Shown: positions 42,753-52,977, counted from the stretch's first letter. The stretch is DNA of 64,000 nt from an uncultured Dysgonomonas sp. (GCF_900079725.1 NZ_LT599032.1:4956054-5020053); one strand, 5' to 3'. Made by a program: numbers and translations. The notes: generated from the letters alone by a model not told the origin.

Positions 42753-44846
42753 ATGAAAAAAACGAAAGAGTTAGTAATTAAGGTAAATGGTACAGAAAAT
42801 GTGGATAAGTTGAGAGACAGCCTCGACAAAGTAGATATAAAAATAAAAGGCTTAGCAATTTCGGCAGAAGATATAGCAGCTTTGGCAAGAAATAATATAG
42901 AAGAGATATTGGAGCAGGCTATTTTGCATGCAGCCAAAATAGGAGCTACTATCACAGAACTTAGTGCCCATACAGAACAGGCTATTGACAAGAATAAAGA
43001 AGCAGCGCAGCAACTGGTTCAAAGTATCAGGAAATCAGACGAAAGTATTCTGTCTTCTATAAAGGCTACAGTTAAGGAACTGCCCGTTATTATGGAAAGT
43101 TATCTGACAATGATAACAAACTCGTCAGAGATGCAAACTACACTATTGGCAGACCAAACAAACAAGAATAAAGAACTTATTGAAAAGTCTTTGACCGATA
43201 TAGAAGTGAAGTATATAGAGAAAGGTAAGAGGATTAAAGACGCCAATCTGAAAACATATGAAAATTTCATTGGGGATTTGAAAGGCTATAAATCGGAAAT
43301 TGAATCCGCCATTTTGCAGACAGGTATTCAATACGATGCTATGAGTGCGCACTACGATAAGGATAGCGAAGAATTTAAGAAAGCTCAGGAAGAAAAGAAA
43401 GCTGCTTTGGATAGCCTGCAAAAAAAGGTAGTGGAAATAAACGTAAAAATTGAAGAATCTAATATTTCATTTCTGGATAAATGGAATAAGATGAGCGATG
43501 ACGCTATCAATCAAGCCGCTGAAAAATCTAAAAAAATAGGAGATTCAGTTAAGGATATGACTAAGCTTACAGAATGGAATGATGATTCTAAATTTAAAGT
43601 AATGTATGATGGTATTAATAATTTAACAAAGCCTTTAGATAACATAAATACAAAACAAGAAGCCCTGTATAAACAAGAAACAGAATATATAGACAAAAGT
43701 ACTACCAGAAAGAAAGCCGAACTGGACAAGCAAATAAAAGAACTGGAACAGGAAGCCAAAGACAAGAAAAAAGAACTGGAAGTGGACAGGCTGACAGCAG
43801 AAAAAGGGATCAACGACAGCAATGTAGGCAGATATAAAGGTAAGATATCGGAACTGGAAAAAGATTACGGATTAGAGAAGGATACCGAAAGCGGAGAGTA
43901 TAAAGAAGTTGCGGGCTGGGATGAAATGTCTCCCGAACAACAAAAAGAAATAGATGATGCCAAAGATAGGCTGGAGCAATTGAATGCCCTACAAGAGCAG
44001 GAAGCAAAGGCATCAGCAGATAAGGCAAAAGAGATAAAAGAAGCCAACGATATCATCTTTCAGAGCGAGCAGAAAGTACTGGATGAAAAGCAACGTATAG
44101 AAGCCGAAAAAGCAGCATTAGACAGGAAAGCGACAGAAGAAAAAGCAAAAGCAGAAGAAAAATTAGCCAAGAAAAAAGAGCAAATGGCTAAAATACAGAG
44201 AATAAAGGATAAAGCCGAACATGTGGTGAAAATAGCACAGGCAATCAGCGATGTAGCCGGAGGGGTAACAAAAACATTGGGAGCATATCCATGGCCTCTA
44301 AATGTTGCATTGGCAGCATTGGTTGGATTGCAGGGAGGAATACAAGTAAAAATAATGACTGAGCAACTAAAATACATGGAAAACGGCGGACTCCTAAATG
44401 GTAAACGCCACACGCAAGGCGGCATGCGCATCGAAGGTACTAATATAGAAGTAGAGGGTGGCGAATATGTTATCAATCGCGAATCTACGTCTAAAAATTT
44501 AGGTTTAGTGCGCTATATAAATTCGCAACGTAAAGAACTTACCGCTATGGATACAGCCGCTTTTTTTGCACAGGCAAAACAACGGAATTTCGAACTGCCA
44601 TTTCAACGGGAATTTGCTGCGGGAGGGATGATGCCCGCGCCGTTTTTAGCCCCTAATTTCTCTTCCGACAATGATGCTCTGGTACACGCCATTAAGAATA
44701 TCCGCATAGAGTCGGGTTCTTCCGGCGACAACGAAGCCCTGATAAATGCTATCAAAGGCATCCGTATAGAGCCTAGAGTGGCCGTAACGGATATAATCCG
44801 GGCGCAGGAAGATGCAGTACAGGTGGATATGTGGTCGGGAAACTGA
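42753..44846 (+). CDS. Tape-measure protein, copy 2
   Basis: A 697-residue tape measure. N-terminal KVNGTENVDKLRDSLDKVDIK resembles a phage tape-measure start. A long coiled coil rich in Lys/Glu spans about 90-500, then a hydrophobic stretch (YPWPLNVALAALVGLQGGIQ, about 510-530), GGLLNGKRHTQGG and the C-terminal domain MRIEGTNIEVEGGEYVIN..WSGN shared with copy 1. The C-terminal domain carries an internal near-repeat (NDALVHAIKNIRIES / NEALINAIKGIRIEP). The N-terminal two thirds are unrelated or strongly diverged from copy 1, while the end is conserved, as if partner specificity at one end is kept. It precedes chaperone copy 2, the reverse of the canonical order. Confidence 0.85.
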   Translation: MKKTKELVIKVNGTENVDKLRDSLDKVDIKIKGLAISAEDIAALARNNIEEILEQAILHAAKIGATITELSAHTEQAIDKNKEAAQQLVQSIRKSDESILSSIKATVKELPVIMESYLTMITNSSEMQTTLLADQTNKNKELIEKSLTDIEVKYIEKGKRIKDANLKTYENFIGDLKGYKSEIESAILQTGIQYDAMSAHYDKDSEEFKKAQEEKKAALDSLQKKVVEINVKIEESNISFLDKWNKMSDDAINQAAEKSKKIGDSVKDMTKLTEWNDDSKFKVMYDGINNLTKPLDNINTKQEALYKQETEYIDKSTTRKKAELDKQIKELEQEAKDKKKELEVDRLTAEKGINDSNVGRYKGKISELEKDYGLEKDTESGEYKEVAGWDEMSPEQQKEIDDAKDRLEQLNALQEQEAKASADKAKEIKEANDIIFQSEQKVLDEKQRIEAEKAALDRKATEEKAKAEEKLAKKKEQMAKIQRIKDKAEHVVKIAQAISDVAGGVTKTLGAYPWPLNVALAALVGLQGGIQVKIMTEQLKYMENGGLLNGKRHTQGGMRIEGTNIEVEGGEYVINRESTSKNLGLVRYINSQRKELTAMDTAAFFAQAKQRNFELPFQREFAAGGMMPAPFLAPNFSSDNDALVHAIKNIRIESGSSGDNEALINAIKGIRIEPRVAVTDIIRAQEDAVQVDMWSGN

Positions 44847-44849
44847 TTG

Positions 44850-44990
44850 GTAATTAATAATTAATAATGAAGAATTAAGAATTAAGAATGGCGCAAGCGA
44901 CTCGTAATACTCAATTGAAAATCAGCGGAGTTTAATCATCTGCTAATTTGCTAATTTCCGAATTGGCTAATTACTTTAAAATCATTAAAT
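44850..44990. repeat. Word-like leader repeat before chaperone copy 2
   Basis: TAATTAATAATTAATAATGA words with GAATGGCGCAAGCGAC, as in the leader of chaperone copy 1, followed by a second dialect (CTGCTAATTTGCTAATTTCC). Confidence 0.6.
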
Positions 44991-44998
44991 ATAAAATT

Positions 44999-45747
44999 AT
45001 GTTACAAATCGAATTCAACGACCAAAAAATCTCAGTACCGCAATCTTGGGCCGACCTTAGCCTTGCCGATTACGAAAAATGGTTTAAACGTATTCTCGAA
45101 GATCAGACGGAATACCTGCACATGGTAGCCGACCTCTGCCGGATGGACAGGGAACTGCTGCTCAACTCTCCCGTCCAACTCTACGATGCCATATCAAAGG
45201 CTATCAGCTTCGCTTCCAATGCCGACATGGAGCCGGATACACACGTGAATATCGATGGACGGGACTACTTTATTTCCCCATCGGATGAACTCACACTGGG
45301 CGAATGGATAGACATAGAGCAAACGCTGGAAAGTGACAGCCCGACTAAGATAACGGAAATGCTGGCCATCGTGTGCCGCCCTGCCGGAGAAAGATACAAT
45401 ACCGTGACTGCCACGCAGCGCAAAGAGATGTTCCGTAACCTGTCGTGTGACAAAGCCTTGCCGTTGGTAGCTTTTTTTTTGCACAAAAAGAAAAAATCAG
45501 AAGCGATTTTGCACCATTATTCAATGGTGGCGGCTCAGGCAAACCGGTTTCTAAAGGATACAAAGACTTTTGTAATAAATGGGGATGGTATAAAACGATT
45601 GCCGATCTGGCAGAGGATAAGATATACTTATTTGACCAGATCACTGGAAAAGCAGTTGTCGAAGTTTTCGGATTCCTCCTTTACAGGATAGATAAAGTAA
45701 GGGCCGACGAAGAACAGTATAAGTTTGAACGACAGATAAGAAGATGA
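44999..45747 (+). CDS. Tail assembly chaperone copy 2, made by -1 frameshift
   Basis: Paralogue of the gene at 17469-18217. I chose the ATG at 44999 (MLQIEFNDQKISVPQSWADL) by comparison with copy 1; an upstream in-frame ATG at 44948 exists. Frame 0 runs 160 residues to nine Ts (45472-45480; GCT TTT TTT TTG) and stays open to 45691. The -1 frame encodes KDFCNKWGWYKTIADLAED, LFDQITGKAVVEVFGFLLYR and ends EEQYKFERQIRR at 45747 (249 residues in total). Of nine base differences from copy 1 between the T-run and the frame-0 stop, eight are silent in the -1 frame but eight change amino acids in frame 0. It is probably co-transcribed with tape-measure copy 2. Confidence 0.85.
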
Positions 45748-45808
45748 AACATTAATTATGTGAATCAGTAGTTTAATACAAAGAACATCTCAACTACTAA
45801 CTTAAAAA

Positions 45809-45849
45809 CAAATACCCTCGAAAGTTCATTATTCTTTCGGGGGTATTTG
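45809..45849. terminator. Bidirectional terminator
   Basis: CAAATACCC.CGAAAG pairs with CTTTCG.GGGTATTTG between convergent genes. Confidence 0.8.
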
Positions 45850-45872
45850 TTAATTTGTATATGAATGTATGC

Positions 45873-46760
45873 TTATTTATATGCAGCAGCTATTTTTTGT
45901 AAGGCTTCAGGGTTACTTACACCCTTGCTTACATCCATCAGAGAAATTTCGTCATTATCGCCCGTTCCTGTGGCCAGAGGAAGCTGTGCCGGAATCTTGG
46001 GAGTTTCACCAAACAGAGTTTGATAGAGGATGATAGAGTTCATAAATACTGCATCATTCAGCATATGGCGTGAATTGTCGGTATGGCGCAACACATCTTT
46101 TCCATCCTTTTTGTTTGAATATCCTTCTTTACCCTGATATGCATCTCCAAGAGCTGTAGCAAATCTAAGTATACCCGTATTTGGTAACGATTTGGTTACT
46201 TTAATCGCATTGTCTGTTAATATAGTCTGATACTCTTTGTAGTCTGAGGCATCATAATCTTCAGGGAACATCAATTCATATACATAAGTAGCTACATCGG
46301 GGCTGTTTGTGGCAGCCATGGTGTGGATGGTTTTGCCATTTTCTACATATTTGTCTTCATCTTGGACAGCTACGGGGGTTGATTCCTGCAATATTATGTA
46401 ATCGAGGTAATTACCGTCCTTATCTGTTTTAGCGAATAAATCTTTTGCTTTTTTCTTGTTTGCCGACAAATTTTTATCGATACTTACTCCCATTTCTATA
46501 AGAGTAACAACTTCGGCTTGCTTCCCATTTTCTTTTACTAGAGCTTCCAGCATAAGCGGAAAACTTGCAAAATATTCGGTATGGCTGTTTCCTACGAATA
46601 ATACCCTGACAGGACCTTCCGATTTCGGAGGGGTTGGTTTGGCGATAGTTTCCTGTTTTTTTTCTTGAGAATCAGCTCCTTCAGCCGACTGTTTGTTTCC
46701 CGATGTACAAGAGATAAGCAAAAATGCTCCTAGTAAGGAGTACAAAATTCTTTTTTTCAT
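45873..46760 (-). CDS. Lipoprotein with SGNH-hydrolase-like domain
   Basis: A 295-residue lipoprotein (lipobox LLISCTSGN) with a Lys/Glu/Pro-rich tether. The domain starts RVLFVGNSHTEYF (block-I-like GNS with candidate Ser), then LIEMGVSIDK, DYIILQEST (block-III-like Gln), and a C-terminal RHTDNSRHMLNDAVF that could supply the catalytic His. It fits an SGNH/GDSL-type esterase of the DUF4886-like group. The substrate is unknown; surface glycan deacetylation is a possibility for this class. Confidence 0.65.
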   Translation of the reverse strand: MKKRILYSLLGAFLLISCTSGNKQSAEGADSQEKKQETIAKPTPPKSEGPVRVLFVGNSHTEYFASFPLMLEALVKENGKQAEVVTLIEMGVSIDKNLSANKKKAKDLFAKTDKDGNYLDYIILQESTPVAVQDEDKYVENGKTIHTMAATNSPDVATYVYELMFPEDYDASDYKEYQTILTDNAIKVTKSLPNTGILRFATALGDAYQGKEGYSNKKDGKDVLRHTDNSRHMLNDAVFMNSIILYQTLFGETPKIPAQLPLATGTGDNDEISLMDVSKGVSNPEALQKIAAAYK

Positions 46761-46980
46761 AAGTAGTTTTACGGTTTATGTTAATTTTTGTTTTATTGAT
46801 ACGATTGCAAACTTACATTTTTTTTTGAGACGATGCAAAAAAAGATAACCTCCTTCCGTTGAAAGGTTACGATTAAAAAAGAAGTGTTCTGTTACAGACA
46901 AATCATTATACATTTCTGACATATCTCTGTTCTTTAACATTTGTATATAAATAAAATAGTTAATCTATTGTTATTCATAT

Positions 46981-46988
46981 TATATTTG
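46981..46988 (+). promoter_or_regulatory. -7 box of the outer-membrane receptor gene
   Basis: TATATTTG with TTG about 17 bases upstream, about 33 nt before the ATG at 47022. Confidence 0.55.
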
Positions 46989-47021
46989 CATGCGATTTAA
47001 CTTAATACCTGATTAACGATA

Positions 47022-49433
47022 ATGAAGAGTCTGTTCTTCCTCTATGCACTATTGTGTCTTACCCTCACTGCATCCGCTTCCGTCCCGCGCATAAAGGGGA
47101 AAGTGGTAGAAGCCGGAAAAAGTACACCGATCGATTATGCCGATATAATCCTTATAGAAAAAGGAAAAACAAATCCTGTATTACATACTCTTCCCGAAAC
47201 AGACGGAGGTTTCATCCTTTCCGATATCAAGGACGGAGAATATTCGTTATTGGTAAGGGCTGTGGGCTTCGATGTATATACACGTTCCGATATAGTGCTC
47301 AACTCCACTACTACAGTATTCAATCTGGGTATTATAGAGATGAAACCATTGGAACAGGGCTTGGCCGAAGTAGAAATCGTAGCACAGAAAAGACAGGTAA
47401 TTTACAAACTGGACAAAAAAGTTATAGATGCATCTAACAATCTGCTGGCGAGCGGAGGATCGGCAGTCGATATATTGGAGAACACACCTTCCATCCGTGT
47501 CGATGCCGAAGGTGAAGTAACATTTAGGGGCAGCAGTGGCTTTGCCGTTTATGTAGACGGAAAACCGAGTGTCTTTAGCGGGTCGCAGGCACTGGAACAA
47601 ATCCCATCGGGACATATAGAGAATATAGAGATAATCACCACTCCGTCGGCCCGGCACGATACGGGAGGCGATGTAGGCATTATCAATATCATCACCAAAA
47701 AGCATTCGCAGCAAGGCTTGAGCGGTATGGTCAATCTCACGGGAAGCACCATGCTTTCACGTGGGGTGGATTTTCTTCTCACACAGCAGGAAAAGGCTTC
47801 ACGCTGGTATGTGGGCGGCGGATGGAATGACAGATTGCGTAAAAGTAAGTTTCGGCAGGAGAAAACAACCATTGTATCCGATGTGACCACCATATCCGAT
47901 TCGGACGGGCCACGCAAAAGCAATAATTTCGATTATTCGCTGAAGGCAGGATGGATGTACACATTACCGAAAACTACATTCAATGTCGATGTGCAGGGTG
48001 GTTACGGCGGACGTACACGCAAGGGTGACCTCGATTATAAAGAAGAGCAGTCTAAAGCCGGTGTGCCTGTAGGTAGCGGTGACTATATCAGCCATGACGA
48101 CTATGATCTGCACGAAACTTATTATCAGGGGACCATCGGTTTTGCCCACAAATTTAATGATAAGGGGCACGACCTCACGGGGAGTTACTACCTCAAATAC
48201 GGTGGCGATGCCATGGAATATTTTCAGAGCGACCTGTTCAACTACCAGGGTGAACGCCAACAGGGGCACAGAGCATGGGAAGACGAACATCGATGGACAA
48301 TGCGGGGAAACCTCGATTATATATTCCCATACCGCGAAACGGGGCGTATCGAAGGCGGTTACCAATATTTCTCCTATCTCGAAGACGGTGATTACAGCAT
48401 GCAATTCTGGAATCCCGAAAAAAAGGAATTTTACTGGCGCGATGATATTTACAATACATTCTATTTCAAATACGGTATACATTCCATCTATGCCATAGTA
48501 GCCGACAGTTACCGCAATTTCGATTTTCAGCTGGGGCTTCGCGGCGAGCATACCCACCGTGTGCTTCGCAGTTCGAAGGAATGGGCAAACCGTACATATG
48601 ACAAATTCGAATTTTTCCCGTCGGCACACCTCGGTTACAACCTGCCGGGAGGAGATAAGATACTGGCTTCTTATTCGCGGCGCATCACCCGCCCCGAATT
48701 GTTTTTCATGGAGCCGTACATTACATATCGCGACTATTATTCTGCCGAAATAGGCAATCCCGATATCCGCAACGAATACATCAATTCATACGAACTGAAC
48801 TATAAGAAGAATATTGGTGAACACGCGCTTTCGGCATCAGTATTTCATCGCAGCCGCAAGGATAAGATAGAACGCTTGCGTGTACCGTATGAAGCCGGTG
48901 TGACACTGGATTCGATGGCAAACGTAGGGCACGATTATTCGACAGGCCTTGAGATCAGCGCGCAGATACAGGCTACACGCAAGTGGAATATCAACCTGAA
49001 CGGCAGCTACTATCATTACAAGATAGAGAATGAATATAAGACCGAAAGTGGTGACGAAACCAGTAATAATTACGAGATAACACTCAATAACTCATACGAT
49101 GCCGGAAAAACCACCCGTGTACAACTCGATGGAAACTTTGTAGGCCCGTCTGTAACTACACAGGGTAAGACAGATGCTTTCTGGTATGTGAATCTGGCGG
49201 TGCGCCAGCAGTTGCTCAGCAGGAAACTCAATGCCACCCTGTCTTTCCGCGATGTGTTCAACTCGGCACGCTATGTTAGTAATATAAATACAGCAAACCT
49301 GAAATCGGTGACGCATATAAGACCCAATTATCCGTTAATTACGTTAAGCCTGAGTTATACATTCAATAACTTCAAGGCTAAGGGTTCCCAAAACAAGGAA
49401 AATCACGACTTATTTGAAGGAACAAATCATTAA
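47022..49433 (+). CDS. TonB-receptor-like outer-membrane beta-barrel protein
   Basis: An 803-residue outer-membrane protein. Signal peptide (about 1-19), carboxypeptidase-regulatory-like domain (about 22-105; VPRIKGKVVEAGKSTPIDYA), plug-like region with VDILENTPSIRVDAEGEVTFRGSSGFAVYVDGKPS and IENIEIITTPSARHDTGGDVGIINIITKK, then a large barrel (about 220-785) with frequent aromatic strands. It resembles the outer-membrane beta-barrel family related to TonB receptors. Ligand unknown. Single gene with its own promoter. Confidence 0.87.
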   Translation: MKSLFFLYALLCLTLTASASVPRIKGKVVEAGKSTPIDYADIILIEKGKTNPVLHTLPETDGGFILSDIKDGEYSLLVRAVGFDVYTRSDIVLNSTTTVFNLGIIEMKPLEQGLAEVEIVAQKRQVIYKLDKKVIDASNNLLASGGSAVDILENTPSIRVDAEGEVTFRGSSGFAVYVDGKPSVFSGSQALEQIPSGHIENIEIITTPSARHDTGGDVGIINIITKKHSQQGLSGMVNLTGSTMLSRGVDFLLTQQEKASRWYVGGGWNDRLRKSKFRQEKTTIVSDVTTISDSDGPRKSNNFDYSLKAGWMYTLPKTTFNVDVQGGYGGRTRKGDLDYKEEQSKAGVPVGSGDYISHDDYDLHETYYQGTIGFAHKFNDKGHDLTGSYYLKYGGDAMEYFQSDLFNYQGERQQGHRAWEDEHRWTMRGNLDYIFPYRETGRIEGGYQYFSYLEDGDYSMQFWNPEKKEFYWRDDIYNTFYFKYGIHSIYAIVADSYRNFDFQLGLRGEHTHRVLRSSKEWANRTYDKFEFFPSAHLGYNLPGGDKILASYSRRITRPELFFMEPYITYRDYYSAEIGNPDIRNEYINSYELNYKKNIGEHALSASVFHRSRKDKIERLRVPYEAGVTLDSMANVGHDYSTGLEISAQIQATRKWNINLNGSYYHYKIENEYKTESGDETSNNYEITLNNSYDAGKTTRVQLDGNFVGPSVTTQGKTDAFWYVNLAVRQQLLSRKLNATLSFRDVFNSARYVSNINTANLKSVTHIRPNYPLITLSLSYTFNNFKAKGSQNKENHDLFEGTNH

Positions 49434-49591
49434 TTTATTATTTGTTAAGTGTATAGTGCCGGCGTGGGATTTCCATAGCGGCACTATTTTTTGTGGGAAT
49501 ATATCAGTGTAATTGTGTCTGGTCGAAAATTTAGGAAAGGAAGGATGTTCAGAGACAGTAAACTCAAAACATTCTTCCTCGTTTATAATGA

Positions 49592-51271
49592 TTAATGTTT
49601 AAATTTCAATTTTTCATATTTTTTATTGATCTCTTTATAGTCAATTAATGGAATTGAGGTGCTTTTCTTATTTGTATTCATATATGTATGATCTTTAGGT
49701 GGATAGTAAAAAGCAGTACTAAATATAACGGAATTGTCTATCAAATTTACATTTTCATATACCTCAAAAATCGGATAGCGATATCCCTTAGCATACCAGC
49801 GATATATTGTCATTACCTTGTCTGAATCAATACTTGGCGATATACCATCACTTATCAATTGGCTGTTCTTGGTTCTTATAACATTATTTACAATCCCATC
49901 GGGAAATTTTACCGAACCATAGCCATCAGCCTTCATCTCCATATAACCTTGGTTATATCCCCATACTGTACCTGAGTATAGATGGGATGATTTATAGTTA
50001 TATTTGTATGAATTATTGTAATAAGTAGGGTATTGAGCTGATATCATCCGGGGATTATAATCTAGTACTACGACTGGGTTTTCGTGTCCGTAAGCCTGTA
50101 GTTGATTGTTCTTTACCTGAAAATAATACATTGTATTATGCTCTGTGCATACGATCAGGCTATTTGGCTCTGTGGTTGCTATATCGAAGTAAGTCCTTCC
50201 CAAGATATAACTATTGCTTTGTAGTTCAATGGGAGGTAATGAATATGATACAGTATAATTATCATTTATAATGTTTAGTTTGCTAAAGTCCCACACTACG
50301 TTTTCTCCGGCGGGACCCGGATTTACATATTCCACTTGCTTTTTAATGAGTTCGTCTCCTGTACGAAAACCATTATCTAGCAGGTTAAATTGATAAGACT
50401 CGTTCGTTACAGGTATTTTTTTCGATTGCTTTATCAGTATTTTTATTGAAACACTACCAGCCGAGATGGTAACTTCGGTACTTCTATTCGATTGAGATTC
50501 ATTGTCTAACGGATAGATTACCAATGGTTCATCGAGAGTCCCTTCCTGTTTGTTTACTATACACCAGCTTGCTCCGGATACTACTTCCCACGATGTATTT
50601 GATTCTATATTTATCATTTTAGAGCCATCTTTGCTGTAAAATTCCAGTACAGGACTAGATACTATCAATGCATAGACCATGCCTTCTTGTTTGAGTTTTA
50701 ATTGCTGGCTTTTACTTCCGGCTTTTACTGTTATAACAGCCTCCTTTACTGTTTCGTCCAAATTGGGATTTGCTGTTATCTTTATAGTTTTATTGTCCGA
50801 TCCTTCTGTTGCATCCAATGTACACCAAACAGGAATTTCGGATATAGTCCACAATTCATTTGATTGTATATCGAACGTCTTCTCTTCTCCATCTGCCACA
50901 AAGCTGATTTCGCCGACGGAGAGAGTTAACGAAACATTTTTAGGATTTTGTTTTAGTGTTATCTCTTTTACTTTATCACCCGCTTTTATAGTTACTACAG
51001 CTTTTCTTTCCGATTCGTTTGGATTGGCACTTACTTTGACTGTAATCTTCGCACTGCTTTGACCTTGTTGTGTAGAAAATGTACACCAATCGGGTATATT
51101 CGAAATAACCCAAGAATCGTTAGAACTAATGGCGAATGATTTTTCGTCTTCATTTGCCGAAAAAGAGAGGATATCTACAGATAAACCGAGTGTTATTTCC
51201 TTTTTTTCATCATCAGACGAGCATCCTAATACAAAGATTAGTATTAGTAACAGTGGGAGAATTTTTCTCAT
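49592..51271 (-). CDS. BACON-domain lipoprotein
   Basis: A 559-residue lipoprotein (FVLGCSSDD) with three BACON domains (about 28-108, 112-195, 200-288), each with the pattern SFSANEDEKSFAISSNDSWVISN, W-C-TF, and VTIKAG..KEITLKQ. The C-terminal half (about 290-559) is unrecognised and beta-rich (VVWDFSKLNIINDNYTVSYS, KSTSIPLID). BACON domains occur on surface glycan-binding or mucin-binding proteins of Bacteroidales. It could be a surface adhesin or glycan-binding lipoprotein. Confidence 0.85.
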   Translation of the reverse strand: MRKILPLLLILIFVLGCSSDDEKKEITLGLSVDILSFSANEDEKSFAISSNDSWVISNIPDWCTFSTQQGQSSAKITVKVSANPNESERKAVVTIKAGDKVKEITLKQNPKNVSLTLSVGEISFVADGEEKTFDIQSNELWTISEIPVWCTLDATEGSDNKTIKITANPNLDETVKEAVITVKAGSKSQQLKLKQEGMVYALIVSSPVLEFYSKDGSKMINIESNTSWEVVSGASWCIVNKQEGTLDEPLVIYPLDNESQSNRSTEVTISAGSVSIKILIKQSKKIPVTNESYQFNLLDNGFRTGDELIKKQVEYVNPGPAGENVVWDFSKLNIINDNYTVSYSLPPIELQSNSYILGRTYFDIATTEPNSLIVCTEHNTMYYFQVKNNQLQAYGHENPVVVLDYNPRMISAQYPTYYNNSYKYNYKSSHLYSGTVWGYNQGYMEMKADGYGSVKFPDGIVNNVIRTKNSQLISDGISPSIDSDKVMTIYRWYAKGYRYPIFEVYENVNLIDNSVIFSTAFYYPPKDHTYMNTNKKSTSIPLIDYKEINKKYEKLKFKH

Positions 51272-51330
51272 GGCATTTATTCTTTTTTAGGTTAAGATAA
51301 TTTTACACAAATGTATAATTATTTTAACAG

Positions 51331-52104
51331 TTATCTGATGGTAATCTTGATATTATTCTCCATCCTCTTCAAAAAATCACCCTTTTTTAATCCCGCTTTT
51401 ATTTCCGGCGAATACAGCATCCTTATCACGGTCTTTTCCTGTTCCGAAATATAATATGGTACTCCCTGAAAACGCAGCCAGCCGCCGTATGCGCTGTAAT
51501 GCTGCGGGATGGCCGAACGGCCTATAGTGAGGTAATATTCATAAAGCATCATCGGGTGTTCAAGTCCCAGCATATGTTCAAATTCATGCATCAGGGTTTG
51601 TGTCCCCGATTCGCGCCCGTCGTATATATGGGCAAAATTTATTCCCCATGCATGGTCTGTAGCCTCGTTTATGCGGGCTATGCCGTTGACAAATACCGGT
51701 TTCTGCCTGGGTTTGTTTGCCGGAGCGGACTTCACATTCTTATATACGATCACATTCCCGTTATCCGGTACACGCTCTATCCTTAATGGAACTACCAGCG
51801 GGCGGAGTAGGGTTATAACGGAATCTACTTCGGCTATAACGTTTTTATCCAGTTTTCCGGTGTCTTCTATTTCCACCCGTATATCTGTATTCCATTTGCG
51901 GATACGCTCCCCGTCACGGTTGAAGGCAATGTCGCAAAACAAATCGAATTCTTCATCCGTAAAACCAATTTCCCTGAATTTGTCCGCATCAAAATCCTGT
52001 ATCTTCTGGTCTTCCGACTTTCTGTAGAAATGCGCTGCCGTGCCCCATGCCGTAAGCAAAAGGAGCGAGATGAGAATGATATATCTGACAATCTTCGAGC
52101 GCAT
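51331..52104 (-). CDS. Anchored zinc metalloprotease-like protein 1 (HEFEHMLGLEH)
   Basis: A 257-residue protein with an N-terminal membrane anchor (about 8-24). The extended zinc motif HEFEHMLGLEH (HExxHxxGxxH) lies at about 166-176, with MMLYEYYLTIGRSAIPQHYS after it. The C-terminal part (ISEQEKTVIRMLYSPEIKAGL) resembles DUF2927-like proteins. The complete zinc motif suggests a metzincin-like peptidase, but no Met-turn is obvious. The next gene on the same strand is a paralogue, transcribed first, 27 bp away. Confidence 0.7.
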   Translation of the reverse strand: MRSKIVRYIILISLLLLTAWGTAAHFYRKSEDQKIQDFDADKFREIGFTDEEFDLFCDIAFNRDGERIRKWNTDIRVEIEDTGKLDKNVIAEVDSVITLLRPLVVPLRIERVPDNGNVIVYKNVKSAPANKPRQKPVFVNGIARINEATDHAWGINFAHIYDGRESGTQTLMHEFEHMLGLEHPMMLYEYYLTIGRSAIPQHYSAYGGWLRFQGVPYYISEQEKTVIRMLYSPEIKAGLKKGDFLKRMENNIKITIR

Positions 52105-52131
52105 TTAGTGTGAGTGTAATTTATTGATTTT

Positions 52132-52977
52132 TTAATCCTTAAATCCAACTTGTTTCTTTTCTTCCTCAGGATAGATGATAATGCGAGGGCGCTTGTTTAC
52201 ATCCGGAATCATCAGTTTACGCTCTGCATCTGTAAATCCCATCTTTTGTGCGAAAGTTTCCACATGAAGTCCCGATCTTATTTCGGACGAATACAGCATT
52301 TTTATCACCATCTTTTCTTCTTTCGATATATAGAAAGGTTCCTTCATCATATTTTGTATTTCGTCCTGTGAACGGAAGAATTGCGGGATCACAGATCTGC
52401 CTATGGTTACATAGTAAGGATATAATTTGATAGGATGATCCAGTCCCAGCGCATGCTGAAATTCATGCATAAGTGTTTGTGAACTAGCATGGCAGCCATC
52501 ATAGATCATAGCAAAATTGATACTCCACGAGTAAGACGATTTGCGGTTTACCTTCGACATACCGTTCAGGCAGATAGATTGTGGCAACTTATTTGATACC
52601 ACTTCGGGCACACGCCTGTATACATGCAGGTTACCGCCATTGTTTACACGTTCCATCTTTACCGGGGCAATCAGTGGTGCAAGGATGGCAATGACAGAAT
52701 CCACCTCGTCTATCGATTGTTGGCTAAGTTCGCCGATATTCTTTATCTCCACCTTTATATCCCTGTCCCATTTGCGCACCCGGGAGTTTTCGAACATGAA
52801 TGCCACATCGCAGAACAGGCTGAGTTCGTCTTCATTATATCCGGTTTCTCTAAATTTGTCTGCATTGAATCGGCGGGTTTCCTTTACTGCGGCATTTTCG
52901 TATACAAACGATACCAATCCTGTCGTTGTGGATAGGATAATCAAGGAGAATATGGTATATTTAGCATACTTCACCAT
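52132..52977 (-). CDS. Anchored zinc metalloprotease-like protein 2 (HEFQHALGLDH)
   Basis: A 281-residue paralogue of the downstream gene; the two share FNADKFRETGYNEDELSLFCDVAF-type N-terminal sequence and the zinc motif HEFQHALGLDH. Residues 8-24 form the anchor. The C-terminal 45 residues (VNKRPRIIIYPEEEKKQ) are an extension absent from the other copy. The pair forms an operon. The cleaved substrates are unknown. Confidence 0.7.
   Translation of the reverse strand: MVKYAKYTIFSLIILSTTTGLVSFVYENAAVKETRRFNADKFRETGYNEDELSLFCDVAFMFENSRVRKWDRDIKVEIKNIGELSQQSIDEVDSVIAILAPLIAPVKMERVNNGGNLHVYRRVPEVVSNKLPQSICLNGMSKVNRKSSYSWSINFAMIYDGCHASSQTLMHEFQHALGLDHPIKLYPYYVTIGRSVIPQFFRSQDEIQNMMKEPFYISKEEKMVIKMLYSSEIRSGLHVETFAQKMGFTDAERKLMIPDVNKRPRIIIYPEEEKKQVGFKD

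Noticed and set aside
45194-45644. Minus-strand ORFs across chaperone copy 2
   Set aside because: Antisense to a gene whose -1 frame shows clear purifying selection; the same shadows occur in copy 1.
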